A stretch of 64,000 nt of DNA from Nocardioides plantarum (GTDB taxonomy: Bacteria; Actinomycetota; Actinomycetes; Propionibacteriales; Nocardioidaceae), in NCBI RefSeq assembly GCF_006346395.1, contig NZ_VDMS01000002.1:124001-188000 (forward strand), in the 5' to 3' direction. The notes under the pieces were generated by a model that saw nothing but the letters and a program-made list of their open reading frames with translations, was not told the DNA's origin and searched no databases. How positions within the stretch are numbered: the stretch's first letter is position 1; each line of letters opens with the position of its first letter. A program made the translations under genes and the position numbers. Positions 9,283 through 19,403 of this stretch are shown in pieces.

Positions 9283-11991
9283 CTACTCGGGGATGGTGTC
9301 GCCGCCCGGGTGGTCGGTCATCCGGCGCACGAACAGGTCGGAGCGGGGCTCGGCCACCGGCGCGACCCGGCCCGAGGCGGTGAGCACCGTCGCGCCGTCG
9401 GCCCCGGCGAGCACGAGCGACAGCTCGAGGGCACTGAGCTGGGGCAGGTCGTCCTGCATCTGCGCGACCCGGCTGATGAGCCGCTCGACCGCCTCGATGT
9501 CGACGGGCTCGGCCCCGCGGTAGCCGAAGAGGATCGGGGAGCTCTTGACCTCGCGCACCATGGTCGCGACGTCGCGGGCCCCCAGTGGTGGGATCCGGTA
9601 GGAGCGGTCGGCCAGCAGGTCGATGATCGGCCCCGAGATGCCGAACGAGACGACGGGTCCGAACAGCGGGTCCTCCATGCTGCGGATCGCGACCGGCACG
9701 CCGGGCGCGGAGTTCTTCTGCACCACGAAGTCGGCCCCACCGGGGTCGCGCACCAGGGTGCTCAGCGACTCCCAGGCGTTGCGCATCTCGGCGATCGAGT
9801 CGATGTTGCGCCACACGTGTGCCAGGTCGGGTCGCTCGCGCAGTCCCTCGGCCGTGGCCTTGAGGACGACGTCCCAGCCGAGCTTGCGCCCGGCCGACTG
9901 CGCCTCCCGCAGGGTCGCGACCGGGATGGACTCCCACACCGAGACGCCGTAGGCGCCGAGCAGCTCGCCGACCTCCGCACGGGTCAGGTCGGCGCCGTCG
10001 GGGTGGTTGGCCAGGGCCCGGGTGACGACCCGCTCGGCCGTGGGGGTGTCGACCTCGGCCGGGTCGGGCGGGGCGCCGTCGGGGGTGCGCAGCCACACGG
10101 CGTAGTCGACGACGCTGGCCAGGGCGCGCACGGCCGCCTCGACCGCGGGGTACGACGGCACCGACCCGCGTCCGGCCGAGGCGCCGGCGACGTCGGGGAC
10201 CCGGAGCAGCTCGGGCACGCCCTCGGCGCCGAGGAAGGAGGAGACCAGCGGCTTGTCGGACTGCTCCCCCACCGCGGCCAGCACGTTGGCGACGTCCTCG
10301 CCGGAGACGTTGAGCGGGGGGATGTAGACGGCGATGACGGAGTCGACCTCGGGGTCGTCGATGACGTCGTCGAGCGCGTCCTCGAAGTCCTCGGCCGACG
10401 GCTCCGCGCTCAGCGTGACCGACCGGGTCACCATCAGCCCGACGGCGGCGGCCGCATCGGCGGCCAGCAGCCCGAGTGCGTCGGAGTTGCCGACGACGGC
10501 CACGCGGCGCCCCCGCGGGAGCGGCTGGTGGGCCAGCAGCTGGGCGACGTCGAACATCTCCTCGAGCGTGTCGACCTGGATGATCCCGGCCTGCTTGAAC
10601 ATGGCGTCGAGCGCCTCGGGCGGGGCGGCGATCCGGCGTACGGCGTGGCCCATCGGCACGCCCTGGGTGGTGCGGCCGGAGCGGACGGCGATGATCGGCT
10701 TACGCAGCGAGACCCGGCGGGCGATGCGGGAGAACTTGCGGGGGTTGCCGATCGACTCGAGGTAGAGGAGCACGACCTCGGTGGCGTCGTCCTCCTCCCA
10801 GTACTGCAGGAGGTCGTTGCCGGAGACGTCGGCACGGTTGCCGGCCGACACGAACGTCGTCAGGCCGAGCCCGCGGTTGCGGACCTTCTCGAGGATGGCC
10901 GAGCCGAGCGCCCCGGACTGGCAGAAGAACGCGGCGCGACCGCGCGGCGGCATCACCGGCGAGAGGCTGGCGTTGACCGAGACGGCCGGGTCGGTGTTGA
11001 TGACACCCAGGCAGTTGGGCCCGATCAGGCGCAGCCCGTAGGAACGGGACAGCCCGACGAGGTGGCGCTGGCGCTGGCGACCCTCCTCGCCGGTCTCGGC
11101 GAAGCCGCTGGAGATCACGATCATCCCGTGCACGCCCTTGGCGGCGCAGTCGAGCACCACGTCGGTCACCGACTCGGCCGGCACCGCGACGATCGCGACG
11201 TCGACGTCGTCGGGGATGTCGCCGACGGACTTGAACGCTGGGAGTCCCGAGACGGCCGCGGCGCTGGGGTTGACGGCGTAGACGCGGCCGGTGAAGTCGC
11301 CGGTCACCAGGTTGCGCACCAGCGCCTGGCCGATGGTGTCCTGGCGCCGGCTGGCGCCGATGATCGCGATCGAGCGGGGGTTGAAGAAGCGCTCGATGGA
11401 GGCCGCCTCGGCCCGGTGCTCGCGCCCGCGCATCACGCCGATGGACGTGTCGGTCGCCTCGATCGGGAACTCCAGGCTCAGGACGCCGTCCTCGTAGCCG
11501 CTGACGACGCGGTAGCCCGCGTCGCGGAAGGTGTGGATCATCCGGGCGTTGTCGGGCAGCACCTCGGCGGTGAACCGCTCGATGCCCCGCTCGCGGGCGG
11601 CCTGGGCGAGGTGCTCGAGCAGCAGCTGGGCGATCCCGCGGCCGTGGTGCTGGTCCTCGACGAGGAACGCGACCTCGGCCTCGGCGTCGCCGACGACGTC
11701 GTAGCGGCCCACGGCGATCATCTGGCCCTGGAGCAGCAGCACCAGGGCGACCCGCTTGTCGTGGTCGACCTGGGTGAAGCGGCGTACGTCGCGGTCGGAG
11801 AGGGTCGGCATCGGCGAGAAGAACCGGTAGTACTTCGATCGGTCGCTGACCCGGGCGTAGAAGGTGACCAGCAGCTCGGCGTCGTCGGGCCGGATCGGCC
11901 GGATGTGGGCCGTCCGACCGTCGCGCAGCAGGACGTCGGCCTCCCAGTGCCGGGGCGGCGCGGCCGCGGGCGAGTGGGGGTCGGCGGTCAC
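9283..11991 (-). CDS. GNAT acetyltransferase fused to an acyl-CoA synthetase (NDP-forming)-like protein; Pat-type lysine acetyltransferase
   Basis: 902 residues. Order: GNAT domain (about 15-175, with [18 protein letters not shown] as the acetyl-CoA loop), a CoA-binding Rossmann domain (about 200-300, [14 protein letters not shown]), a succinyl-CoA-ligase-like flavodoxin domain, and a C-terminal ATP-grasp domain (about 680-880). This GNAT-first order is the reverse of enteric Pat and is the one described for Streptomyces protein acetyltransferase. Known members acetylate acyl-CoA synthetases and so control acetate/acetoacetate use. The ligase His loop usually read as SHTGxLAG is here GHAVRRIAA, so ligase catalysis is doubtful. 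GTG start at 11991; monocistronic by position. Confidence 0.9.
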   Translation of the reverse strand: MTADPHSPAAAPPRHWEADVLLRDGRTAHIRPIRPDDAELLVTFYARVSDRSKYYRFFSPMPTLSDRDVRRFTQVDHDKRVALVLLLQGQMIAVGRYDVVGDAEAEVAFLVEDQHHGRGIAQLLLEHLAQAARERGIERFTAEVLPDNARMIHTFRDAGYRVVSGYEDGVLSLEFPIEATDTSIGVMRGREHRAEAASIERFFNPRSIAIIGASRRQDTIGQALVRNLVTGDFTGRVYAVNPSAAAVSGLPAFKSVGDIPDDVDVAIVAVPAESVTDVVLDCAAKGVHGMIVISSGFAETGEEGRQRQRHLVGLSRSYGLRLIGPNCLGVINTDPAVSVNASLSPVMPPRGRAAFFCQSGALGSAILEKVRNRGLGLTTFVSAGNRADVSGNDLLQYWEEDDATEVVLLYLESIGNPRKFSRIARRVSLRKPIIAVRSGRTTQGVPMGHAVRRIAAPPEALDAMFKQAGIIQVDTLEEMFDVAQLLAHQPLPRGRRVAVVGNSDALGLLAADAAAAVGLMVTRSVTLSAEPSAEDFEDALDDVIDDPEVDSVIAVYIPPLNVSGEDVANVLAAVGEQSDKPLVSSFLGAEGVPELLRVPDVAGASAGRGSVPSYPAVEAAVRALASVVDYAVWLRTPDGAPPDPAEVDTPTAERVVTRALANHPDGADLTRAEVGELLGAYGVSVWESIPVATLREAQSAGRKLGWDVVLKATAEGLRERPDLAHVWRNIDSIAEMRNAWESLSTLVRDPGGADFVVQKNSAPGVPVAIRSMEDPLFGPVVSFGISGPIIDLLADRSYRIPPLGARDVATMVREVKSSPILFGYRGAEPVDIEAVERLISRVAQMQDDLPQLSALELSLVLAGADGATVLTASGRVAPVAEPRSDLFVRRMTDHPGGDTIPE

Positions 11992-12077
11992 GACGACAGG
12001 CTACCGGGGACGCTGGCACCGCCGCGCCCGGCGAGCCCCCGTACGAACCGGGGGTGGCAGCCACGAGAATGGGCCGC

Positions 12078-14591
12078 ATGGCGCGGCGTACCACGAAGCA
12101 GGACCTCCCCGACGACTTCGAGGAGCACATCCTCGACATCGACGTCGGGGAGGAGATGCGCAACTCCTTCCTCGAGTACGCCTACTCCGTCATCTACTCC
12201 CGCGCGCTGCCCGACGCCCGGGACGGCCTCAAGCCCGTCCAGCGCCGCATCCTCTACACGATGAACGAGATGGGCCTGCGTCCCGACCGCGGGCACGTCA
12301 AGAGCGCCCGGGTGGTCGGCGAGGTCATGGGCCGCCTGCACCCCCACGGCGACAGCGCCATCTACGACGCCCTGGTCCGCACCGCCCAGCACTGGTCGAT
12401 GCGGCTGACGCTGGTCGACGGCCACGGCAACTTCGGCTCGCCGGACGCCGGTCCGGCGGCGATGCGCTACACCGAGTGCCGGATGGCGCCCCCCGCGGCG
12501 GCGATGACCGCCGGCATCGACGAGGACACCGTCGACTTCAAGGCCAACTACGACGGCCGCGAGACCGAGCCGTCGGTGCTGCCGGCCGCCATCCCCAACC
12601 TGCTCGTCAACGGCACCACCGGCATCGCCGTCGGCATGGCCACCAACTGCGCGCCGCACAACCTCGTCGAGATCGTCCAGGCGCTGCGCCACCTGATCAC
12701 GCACCCGAAGGCGACCCTCGACGACCTGATGCGGTTCGTGCCCGGCCCCGACCTGCCCACCGGCGGCAAGATCGTGGGCCTCGACGGCATCCGCGACGCC
12801 TACGAGACGGGCCGGGGATCGTTCCGGATGCGGGCCACGGTCCGGGTCGAGACGATCGGGCGGCGCAAGGCCCTCGTGGTGACCGAGCTGCCCTACGGCG
12901 TCGGCATCGAGAAGGTCGTCGAGCGGATCAAGGTGCTCGTGCAGGGCAAGAAGCTCCAGGGCATCTCCGACGTCAAGGACCTCTCCGACATGGAGAAGCC
13001 CACCCACCTGGTGATCGAGGTCAAGAACGGCTTCGTCCCCGAGGCCCTGCTCGAGCAGCTCTACCGGATGACCCCGCTCGAGGACTCCTTCGGCATCAAC
13101 GCCGTCGCCCTGGTCGACGGGCAGCCTCGCACCCTCGGCCTCAAGGAGCTGCTCGAGGTCTTCCTGCGCCACCGCTACGAGGTCGTGCGCCGCCGTACGG
13201 CGTTCCGGCGGGCCAAGGCCGCCGCGCGCCTCCACCTCGTCGAGGGCCTGCTGATCGCGATCCTCGACATCGACGAGGTCATCCAGCTGATCCGGACCTC
13301 CGACAACGCCGCCGAGGCGCGCGAGCGACTGATGGGGGTGTTCGACCTGTCCGAGCTGCAGGCCGACTACATCCTCGACATGGCGCTGCGCCGGCTGACG
13401 AAGTTCTCCCGGATCGAGCTCGAGAAGGAGCAGAGCGAGCTGGCCGCCGAGATCGCGGCGCTCGACGCCATCCTCGGCGACGAGGCACTGCTACGCCGGG
13501 TGGTCGGCGACGAGCTGAGCGAGGTCGCCAAGACCTACGGCACCCCCCGCCGCACGATCCTGCTCGAGTCGGCCGGCACCGCCGTGACCGCCTCCGCCGT
13601 CGCGCTCGAGGTCCCCGACGACCCGTGCTTCGCGCTGATGAGCTCCACCGGGCTGCTGGCGCGCACCAGCAGTGCCGAGCCGTTCGGCTCCGGCGACGAC
13701 CGGGCCAACCACGACGTCGTCGTCTCGGCCGTCGCGACCACGGCCCGCGGCGAGATCGGGGTGCTCACCTCGGCCGGGCGGCTGGTGCGTCTCGGTGTCC
13801 TCGACCTGCCGACGATCCCGCCCAGCGCCAACGACCCCCACCTGCAGGGCGGGCTGCCGATCACCGAGATGCTCTCGCTGGCCGCCGGCGAACGCGCCCT
13901 GGCGCTGTGCACCCTGACGACCGACGGGCCCGGGCTCGCCCTCGGCACCCGCGACGGCGTGGTCAAGCGGGTCAACCCCGAGGTCCTCGGCCGCGACGAG
14001 TGGGAGGTGATCAGCCTCAAGGACGACGACGTGGTCGTCGGCGCCGTCGAACTCGTCACCGGCGAGGAGACGCTGTGCTTCATCAGTGACGTCGCCCAGC
14101 TCCTGCACTTCCCCGCGGCGCTGGTGCGCCCCCAGGGCCGCTCCGGCGGCGGCATCGCCGGCATCAAGCTGGCCGGGCCCGAGCGGGTGGTGTGGTTCGG
14201 GGCGATCGACCCCGCCGCTCCCGAGGGCTCCGTGGTCGTGACGGCCTCGGGCGCCTCGACAGCCCTGCCCGGCACCGAGCCCGGCTCGCTGAAGGTGACC
14301 CCGTTCTCCGAGTACCCCACCAAGGGCCGGGCCACCGGCGGGGTCCGCTGCCACCGCTTCCTCAAGGGCGAGGACACCCTGGTGGTCGCCTGGGCCGGCA
14401 CCGCCCCCGCCCGCGCCGCAGCCGCCAGCGGCGCCCCCGTCGCGCTGCCGGCGGCCGACGGTCGACGGGACGGCTCGGGGGTCCCGGCCAGCCAGCCGGT
14501 GGCCGCCGTCGCCGGGCCGCTGGCCCGGCGGCTGTCATCCGCGTCGGCCGCGCCGGCCGGCGCGGTCGACCCTGCCGATGTGACAGGCTGA
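12078..14591 (+). CDS. parC: DNA topoisomerase IV subunit A-type protein (second GyrA/ParC paralog)
   Basis: 837 residues with the type IIA topoisomerase A-subunit fold. SYSVI-like helix [16 protein letters not shown], quinolone-region [16 protein letters not shown], and the active-site tyrosine in AMRYTECR (about residue 131 from this start). The C-terminal domain forms beta-pinwheel blades but lacks a clear GyrA box (QRRGGKG), which favours the ParC-like paralog that pairs with the parE gene at 21.3-23.3 kb. Streptomyces also carries such a pair near its primary sigma gene. Its role is strand passage for decatenation and chromosome segregation. Start chosen at the ATG at 12078 (MARRTTK); an ATG at 12069 and a GTG at 12054 are alternatives. 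Confidence 0.92.
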   Translation: MARRTTKQDLPDDFEEHILDIDVGEEMRNSFLEYAYSVIYSRALPDARDGLKPVQRRILYTMNEMGLRPDRGHVKSARVVGEVMGRLHPHGDSAIYDALVRTAQHWSMRLTLVDGHGNFGSPDAGPAAMRYTECRMAPPAAAMTAGIDEDTVDFKANYDGRETEPSVLPAAIPNLLVNGTTGIAVGMATNCAPHNLVEIVQALRHLITHPKATLDDLMRFVPGPDLPTGGKIVGLDGIRDAYETGRGSFRMRATVRVETIGRRKALVVTELPYGVGIEKVVERIKVLVQGKKLQGISDVKDLSDMEKPTHLVIEVKNGFVPEALLEQLYRMTPLEDSFGINAVALVDGQPRTLGLKELLEVFLRHRYEVVRRRTAFRRAKAAARLHLVEGLLIAILDIDEVIQLIRTSDNAAEARERLMGVFDLSELQADYILDMALRRLTKFSRIELEKEQSELAAEIAALDAILGDEALLRRVVGDELSEVAKTYGTPRRTILLESAGTAVTASAVALEVPDDPCFALMSSTGLLARTSSAEPFGSGDDRANHDVVVSAVATTARGEIGVLTSAGRLVRLGVLDLPTIPPSANDPHLQGGLPITEMLSLAAGERALALCTLTTDGPGLALGTRDGVVKRVNPEVLGRDEWEVISLKDDDVVVGAVELVTGEETLCFISDVAQLLHFPAALVRPQGRSGGGIAGIKLAGPERVVWFGAIDPAAPEGSVVVTASGASTALPGTEPGSLKVTPFSEYPTKGRATGGVRCHRFLKGEDTLVVAWAGTAPARAAAASGAPVALPAADGRRDGSGVPASQPVAAVAGPLARRLSSASAAPAGAVDPADVTG

Positions 14592-14595
14592 TCGC

Positions 14596-15327
14596 ATGAG
14601 CTTGCGTCGTACCGCCGCACTGGCGGTCCTCGTCCTGACCTCGACCCTCGGCTTCACCGGGTGCAGCGGCGACGAGACGACGCCCACCAACTCGGCCGCC
14701 GACGCCGACGGTGACGACAAGGTCACGCCCGAGGAGGTCCTGGCCTTCGCCAAGGGCAAGCTCGACGAGACCTCCGGCGTCGAGCTGACGCTCTCGACCG
14801 ACGACGCCCCCGACTCCGAGGCCTACCTCTCGAAGGCCTCCGGCGTCATCACCGCCGACCCGCCGGCGTTCCAGGGCAAGGCCTCGGGCACCTTCGAGGG
14901 ACTGCCCGCCAGCGACGTCGAGATCGTCTCGGTCGACGGCAAGGTCTACGCCAAGCTCTTCGGCGCCTTCCAGGACTTCAAGCTCCCGAAGTGCGTGCCC
15001 GACCCCGCCGGGCTGCTCGATCCCGACACCGGCTTCGCGACCGTGCTGACCGACGCCGAGGAGGTCCAGGCCGGCAAGGCCGAGCGCGGCGGTGCCGACA
15101 ACGACGAGATCCTCACCCCTTACACCGCCGTGGTCCCCGGCGCTGCCGTGCAGAACCTCCTGCCCTGCGCCCCCGGTGACGAGTTCGTCGCGACGTTCAC
15201 CGTCGACGACGAGGGCCTGCTGCGCACCGCCGAGATCAAGGGCCAGTTCTTCGAGGGTGGCGGCGACCTGACCTACACGATCGCGATCGCCGACTACGAC
15301 GTCGACAAGGCGATCACGAAGCCGTGA
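14596..15327 (+). CDS. LppX_LprAFG-family lipoprotein (LprG-like)
   Basis: 243 residues. The N-terminus is a lipoprotein signal peptide ending in the lipobox LGFTGC, with Cys23 as the lipidated residue, followed by an acidic linker and an LppX/LprAFG-type domain of beta strands (GVELTLSTDDAP, ASGVITADPPAFQGKASGTF). The next gene overlaps the stop by 4 bp (GTGA) and encodes a 14-TM MFS protein. This is the arrangement of mycobacterial lprG-Rv1410c, in which the lipoprotein carries triacylated lipids and the transporter exports them. A similar lipid-trafficking role at the outer face of the membrane is inferred. Confidence 0.88.
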   Translation: MSLRRTAALAVLVLTSTLGFTGCSGDETTPTNSAADADGDDKVTPEEVLAFAKGKLDETSGVELTLSTDDAPDSEAYLSKASGVITADPPAFQGKASGTFEGLPASDVEIVSVDGKVYAKLFGAFQDFKLPKCVPDPAGLLDPDTGFATVLTDAEEVQAGKAERGGADNDEILTPYTAVVPGAAVQNLLPCAPGDEFVATFTVDDEGLLRTAEIKGQFFEGGGDLTYTIAIADYDVDKAITKP

Positions 15328-17093
15328 CCACCACGGGGGCCGACCCGGGGTCCACCGGCCTCGACCGGCGCTCTCGCGCCCTGCTGCTCTTCTCGGCCGG
15401 TGCCGTCATGTTCGCGGCCATCGACACCTACGTCGTGGTCCTCGCCCTGCCCGACATGATGGCCTCGGTCGACATCGCGGTCGACGAGCTGCAGCGCGCC
15501 GCGCCGATCATCTCGGGCTTCCTGCTCGGCTACGTCGCGATGCTGCCGCTGATCGGCCGGATCGCCGACCTGCGCGGCCCGGTGCCCGTGCTGGCGGCCT
15601 CCCTGCTGGCCTTCGCCACCGGCTCCGTCGTCACCGCGATCTCCTACGACCTGCCGAGCATGGTGCTCGGCCGCTTCCTGCAGGGCGTGGGCGGCGGCGG
15701 GCTGGTGCCGGCCACCATGGCGCTGGTCGCCGCCACCTATCCGATCGAACGCCGCGGCCTGCCGCTCGGACTGGTCTCGGCCGTCCAGGAGCTCGGCGCC
15801 GTGCTGGGCCCGCTGTTCGGGGCCGCCGTGCTGTCGTTCACCACCTGGCGCGGCATCTTCGCCATCAACGCCGCCGCGGGCGTGGCGCTGTGGGCCCTCG
15901 TGCGGGTGCTGCGCCGCCGCGACGGGGCTGACACCGACGAGCAGCGGGTCGCCGTGCCGGCCGGCCCGGCCGGCCGACCCGACCTGCTCGGCGCGCTCGC
16001 GCTCGTGGTGGCGGTCGCCGCGGCGCTGCTCACGATCAGCCCGCCCCAGGCCCTCTACACCGACCTGACCTACGGCGAGCTCTTCGTCCCCGTGATCTCG
16101 GGCGGTGGCCGGTGGTGGGAGCCGATGGGCCTGGTGGCGGTCGGGGCGTTCGTCGTCCTGTGCGCCCGGTGCCTGCTGGCCCGGCGCCCGCTGCTCGACG
16201 TCCGCTCGTGGGGGCGCAGCCTCGCCGAGGCCGACCTGGCCGGCGCGGCCTACCTGGCTGCCGTGCTCGGGGGGATCGTGCTGGCCTTCGCCACCGCCGA
16301 CCCCGAGGTGTCGGTGTTCTCGGCCCAGGGCCCCTACTTCCTGGTCGGCTCCGGTCTCGCGCTGGTCGCCCTGGTGCTCCACCTGCGCCGTACCCCCGAC
16401 CCGATCGTGCCCCGCGGAACGCTGTCGTCCCGGCCGGCCTGGGGCTCGCTGGTCGTCAGCCTGCTCGTCGGGTGGGCGCTGATCGCGGCGCTGGTCGACG
16501 TCCCGCTCTTCGCCCGCACGGCAGAGAAGGGCTACGGCCAGCTCGACGCCGCCCTGGTGCTGCTGCGCTTCCTGGTCGCCCTGCCCGTCGGCGCCGTCGT
16601 CGGAGGTCTCCTGGTGCGCCGCCTGCCCGCGGGCGCCATCACCGCGGTCGGGATGACCGCGGTGTCGGCGTCGTTCTGGGCGATGTCGCACTGGGACCAG
16701 TCCTCGCTCGACTCCTGGGCCTCCAGCAGCTGGCCCCTCGTGCTCGGCGGGCTCGGCTTCGGCCTGGCCCTCGCCCCGGTCAACGCCGCCATGCTCGCCT
16801 CGACCCGCGACGACGCCCACGGCCTCGCGAGCGCCCTGGTGGTCGTGGCGCGGATGGTCGGGATGCTGATCGGCATCTCGGTGCTCACGACCTACGGCCT
16901 GGCGCAGCTCTACGCCGCCCGGCGCGACGACCCCTCCCTCAAGGTGCGGGCCCTGGGCCTGCTGCAGGAGCAGTCGGTCTTCGAGGGTGCCGCGGTGGTC
17001 GCGCTCGTCGCGGCGGTCCTGGCGCTGGTGCTCCTGCGGGGGGCGCCCACCCGGGGCGTCACGACCGGACAGGTGCTCCGCGGCGTGGGGTAG
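15324..17093 (+). CDS. MFS transporter of the P55 (Rv1410c) type
   Basis: 589 residues, long for an MFS protein and consistent with 14 transmembrane segments. The first helix region has FAAIDTYVVVLALPDMMASVD, typical of the DHA2 drug:H+ antiporter branch, followed by the conserved GRIADLRGPVPV loop and GRFLQGVGGGGLVPA in TM4-5. It starts at a GTG that overlaps the lipoprotein stop by 4 bp, so the two are translationally coupled. By analogy with mycobacterial P55 it would move triacylglycerides or lipoglycans across the cytoplasmic membrane for handover to the LprG-like protein; drug efflux is the alternative. Confidence 0.87.
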   Translation: MTTTGADPGSTGLDRRSRALLLFSAGAVMFAAIDTYVVVLALPDMMASVDIAVDELQRAAPIISGFLLGYVAMLPLIGRIADLRGPVPVLAASLLAFATGSVVTAISYDLPSMVLGRFLQGVGGGGLVPATMALVAATYPIERRGLPLGLVSAVQELGAVLGPLFGAAVLSFTTWRGIFAINAAAGVALWALVRVLRRRDGADTDEQRVAVPAGPAGRPDLLGALALVVAVAAALLTISPPQALYTDLTYGELFVPVISGGGRWWEPMGLVAVGAFVVLCARCLLARRPLLDVRSWGRSLAEADLAGAAYLAAVLGGIVLAFATADPEVSVFSAQGPYFLVGSGLALVALVLHLRRTPDPIVPRGTLSSRPAWGSLVVSLLVGWALIAALVDVPLFARTAEKGYGQLDAALVLLRFLVALPVGAVVGGLLVRRLPAGAITAVGMTAVSASFWAMSHWDQSSLDSWASSSWPLVLGGLGFGLALAPVNAAMLASTRDDAHGLASALVVVARMVGMLIGISVLTTYGLAQLYAARRDDPSLKVRALGLLQEQSVFEGAAVVALVAAVLALVLLRGAPTRGVTTGQVLRGVG

Positions 17094-17110
17094 GGCGCTA
17101 GATTTCTCCT

Positions 17111-17605
17111 GTGCCGGACTTCGACGAGCTGCTCGTGGCCAACCGTCAGTACGCCGCCGGCTTCACCCAGAGCGGCCTCGACGGGGTGGCCCGCCGCGGC
17201 GTCGCCGTCGTCACCTGCATGGACTCGCGCATCGACCCGCTGGGCATGCTCGGGCTCGTCCCCGGAGACGCCAAGATCCTGCGCAACCCGGGCGGCCGGG
17301 TCGACCACCTCACCCTCGAGGCGCTGGTGCTCGCTGTGCACCTGCTCGGCGTCAACCGCGTGGTCATCGCCCCGCACACGCGCTGCGCGGTGGCCTCGGC
17401 GACCGAGGCCGAGCTGCGGGCCCGCATCGAGGAGTCGGCCGGCATGGACGCCAGCTGGCAGAGCATCCACGTCGTGCGCGACCAGCTCGACTCGCTGGCC
17501 GACGACGTGCAGAAGGTCCGCACGCACCCCCTGGTGTCCGAGGCGGTCACCGTCGGCGGGTTCATCTACGACGTCGACACCGGGCTGCTCGACCGCAAGT
17601 TCTAG
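17111..17605 (+). CDS. Beta-class carbonic anhydrase
   Basis: 164 residues with the beta-carbonic anhydrase zinc motifs VVTCMDSRID (Cys and Asp-Arg dyad, about residues 33-42) and a second ligand pair in APHTRCAVAS (His and Cys). In most family members the second motif is HTDCG; here the Asp is Arg and the Gly is Ala. The enzyme interconverts CO2 and bicarbonate. It lies 17 bp after the MFS gene and is probably cotranscribed with it. GTG start at 17111. Assignment is good; activity could be affected by the HTRCA variant. Confidence 0.88.
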   Translation: MPDFDELLVANRQYAAGFTQSGLDGVARRGVAVVTCMDSRIDPLGMLGLVPGDAKILRNPGGRVDHLTLEALVLAVHLLGVNRVVIAPHTRCAVASATEAELRARIEESAGMDASWQSIHVVRDQLDSLADDVQKVRTHPLVSEAVTVGGFIYDVDTGLLDRKF

Positions 17606-17626
17606 ACGCCCGCACGTTCCCGCCGC

Positions 17627-18244
17627 TCAGAGCCAGCCGTGGTCCTCGGCGATGCGGACGGCCTCGGTCCGATTGGCGGCGAGGGTCTTGCCGATGGCCG
17701 CGGACAGGTGGTTGCGCACCGTCCCCTCCGACAGGCTCAGCTGGCGCGCCAGCGCCGCCACCGGCGCACCGGCGCGGGCCGCGCGCAGCACCTCGGTCTC
17801 GCGGGGGCTCAGGGGTGACTCCCCCGCAGCCAGGCTGTCGGCCGCGAGCGCGGGGTCGACCACGCGCAGCCCGGCGTGCACCCGGCGTACGGCGTCGGCC
17901 AGCTGCGCCGCGGGGGTGTCCTTGACGACGAACCCCGAGGCGCCGGCCTGCAGCGCGCGCCGCAGGTAGCCCGGTCGCCCGAACGTGGTCACGACGAGCA
18001 CCCGCGTCGCCGGCAGGGCGACCCGCAGGGCGGCCGCAGCGGTGATGCCGTCGATGCCGGGCATCTCCACGTCGAGCACGGCCACGTCGGGCCGGTGCCG
18101 GAGGGCGGCGGGGACCACCTCGTCACCCGTGCCGACCTCGGCGACCACCTCCAGGTCGGGCTCGAGGCCGAGCAGGGCCGACAGGGCACCGCGCACGAGC
18201 GCCTGGTCGTCGGCGAGCAGCAGCCGGATCGGGCCGGCGCTCAC
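17627..18244 (-). CDS. NarL/LuxR-family response regulator
   Basis: 205 residues. An N-terminal receiver domain (LLLADDQALVRGAL; phosphoacceptor Asp in VAVLDVEMPGIDG; Thr in VVTTFGR; Lys in VVKDTPAA) is followed by a C-terminal LuxR-type helix-turn-helix (LSPRETEVLRAA ... LSLSEGTVRNHLSAAIGK). It starts at a GTG that overlaps the kinase stop by 4 bp, so kinase and regulator are coupled. It probably controls the ABC transporter genes upstream in the same operon. The longer frame covering both genes is a shadow beyond this start. Confidence 0.92.
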   Translation of the reverse strand: MSAGPIRLLLADDQALVRGALSALLGLEPDLEVVAEVGTGDEVVPAALRHRPDVAVLDVEMPGIDGITAAAALRVALPATRVLVVTTFGRPGYLRRALQAGASGFVVKDTPAAQLADAVRRVHAGLRVVDPALAADSLAAGESPLSPRETEVLRAARAGAPVAALARQLSLSEGTVRNHLSAAIGKTLAANRTEAVRIAEDHGWL

Positions 18245-19383
18245 CCGAGCACCACCCGCAGCGCGAAGCCCGGCGAGAGCCGCTCGGTCACGACCGTCGC
18301 CCCGGCCGCGGCGGCGCGCTCCCGCAGGCCCAGCAGCCCGGACCCGGGACCGTCGGACGCGGACGCGGACGCGGACCCGACTCCGACGCCGTCGTCGCGG
18401 ACCTCCGCCCCCGTCTCCGAGAGCCGCACCTCGCAGGTGTGGGCACGGGAGTGGCGCACCACGTTGGTGACGCCCTCGCGCACCGTCCAGGCGAAGAGCT
18501 CGCGTGCCTGCGTGGGCACGTCGTCGACCGAGCCGGGCAGCACGGCGGTGATGCCCGCGGCCTCGAGGACCATCCGGGCGCGGATCAGCTCCTCGGGCAG
18601 GGTGACGGTGCGGTAGCCGGTCACCGCGCGGCGTACGTCGGCCAGCGCGTCGCGACTGAGCCGCTCGAGGTCGGCGACCTCCGCCCGGGCGCGCTCGGCG
18701 GCCTCGGGCGACCCGGCGTCGAGCAGCCGGCCGGCGAGCTCGGCCTTGACGGTGATCACGGTCAGGGAGTGCCCCAGGATGTCGTGGAGGTCGCGGGCGA
18801 ACCTGCTGCGCTCGTTGTCGACCGCGAGGCCGGCGTTCTCCTCCTGGGCCGCCAGCAGCTGGTGGTTGCGCGAGACCACGGTGCGCACGCCGAGCACGGC
18901 GACCGACGCGGCGAGCACGCCGAACAGCAGGCCGGTGGGGCTGCCGGCGTCGGCGAGCCGGAACAGCACCACGTCGGCCATCACGAGCAGGGCCACCACG
19001 ACCCCGGCCTGGCGCACCGGCAGCACCATGATCGCGCCGACGGCGATGTAGGGCGAGCAGGCGGCCCCGGAGGGACCGATGAGGACGACCATGGTCACCC
19101 CGAGTGCCGTCTGCACCACGAGGTGGGCGAGCGCACGGGAGAGCTCGGGACGACCGCGCATCTCGCGGCCGCCGCGGGCACCGAGCCACAGCGACAGGTA
19201 GACGCAGGCGAACAGCAGGGTGGTGACGATGCCGAGCAGCCCCCGCGGCTCGTCGCGGTCGTCCCAGGCCTCGGCGAGCGGCTCCAGCAGGAAGAACAGC
19301 CAGATGCCGGCCAGGAACGGGGCGGCCCGGGACACCGGGACGCCGGGGGCCTCCGTCTCGGTCGTGCTCGGCCCGCTGGTCAC
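18241..19383 (-). CDS. Two-component sensor histidine kinase (HisKA_3 type)
   Basis: 380 residues. The N-terminal half has several hydrophobic segments (about five or six) forming a membrane sensor. The dimerisation/phosphoacceptor region SRFARDLHDILGHSLTVI carries the H-box histidine of the NarX/DesK-like HisKA_3 class, followed by the HATPase domain (FAWTVREGVTNVVRHS and GSGLLGLRERAAAAG). It partners with the adjacent LuxR-type regulator. A stretch of Ser-Ala repeats (GSASASASD) lies in the ATPase loop. Start at the GTG at 19383; a GTG three codons upstream (19392) is equally possible. The signal is unknown; the operon resembles kinase-regulator pairs that sense membrane or cell-wall stress. 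Confidence 0.9.
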   Translation of the reverse strand: MTSGPSTTETEAPGVPVSRAAPFLAGIWLFFLLEPLAEAWDDRDEPRGLLGIVTTLLFACVYLSLWLGARGGREMRGRPELSRALAHLVVQTALGVTMVVLIGPSGAACSPYIAVGAIMVLPVRQAGVVVALLVMADVVLFRLADAGSPTGLLFGVLAASVAVLGVRTVVSRNHQLLAAQEENAGLAVDNERSRFARDLHDILGHSLTVITVKAELAGRLLDAGSPEAAERARAEVADLERLSRDALADVRRAVTGYRTVTLPEELIRARMVLEAAGITAVLPGSVDDVPTQARELFAWTVREGVTNVVRHSRAHTCEVRLSETGAEVRDDGVGVGSASASASDGPGSGLLGLRERAAAAGATVVTERLSPGFALRVVLG

Positions 19384-19403
19384 CCACGTCACCGTAGTGG
19401 CGC

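Noticed and set aside
9310..12264. A 984-residue open frame antisense to the GNAT/acyl-CoA synthetase gene
   Set aside because: No recognisable motif and typical shadow composition; the real gene on the opposite strand explains it.
18340..18380. GACGCG repeat in the histidine kinase gene as a regulatory repeat
   Set aside because: It is inside the coding frame and gives an Ser-Ala linker; there is no sign of a site or instability.
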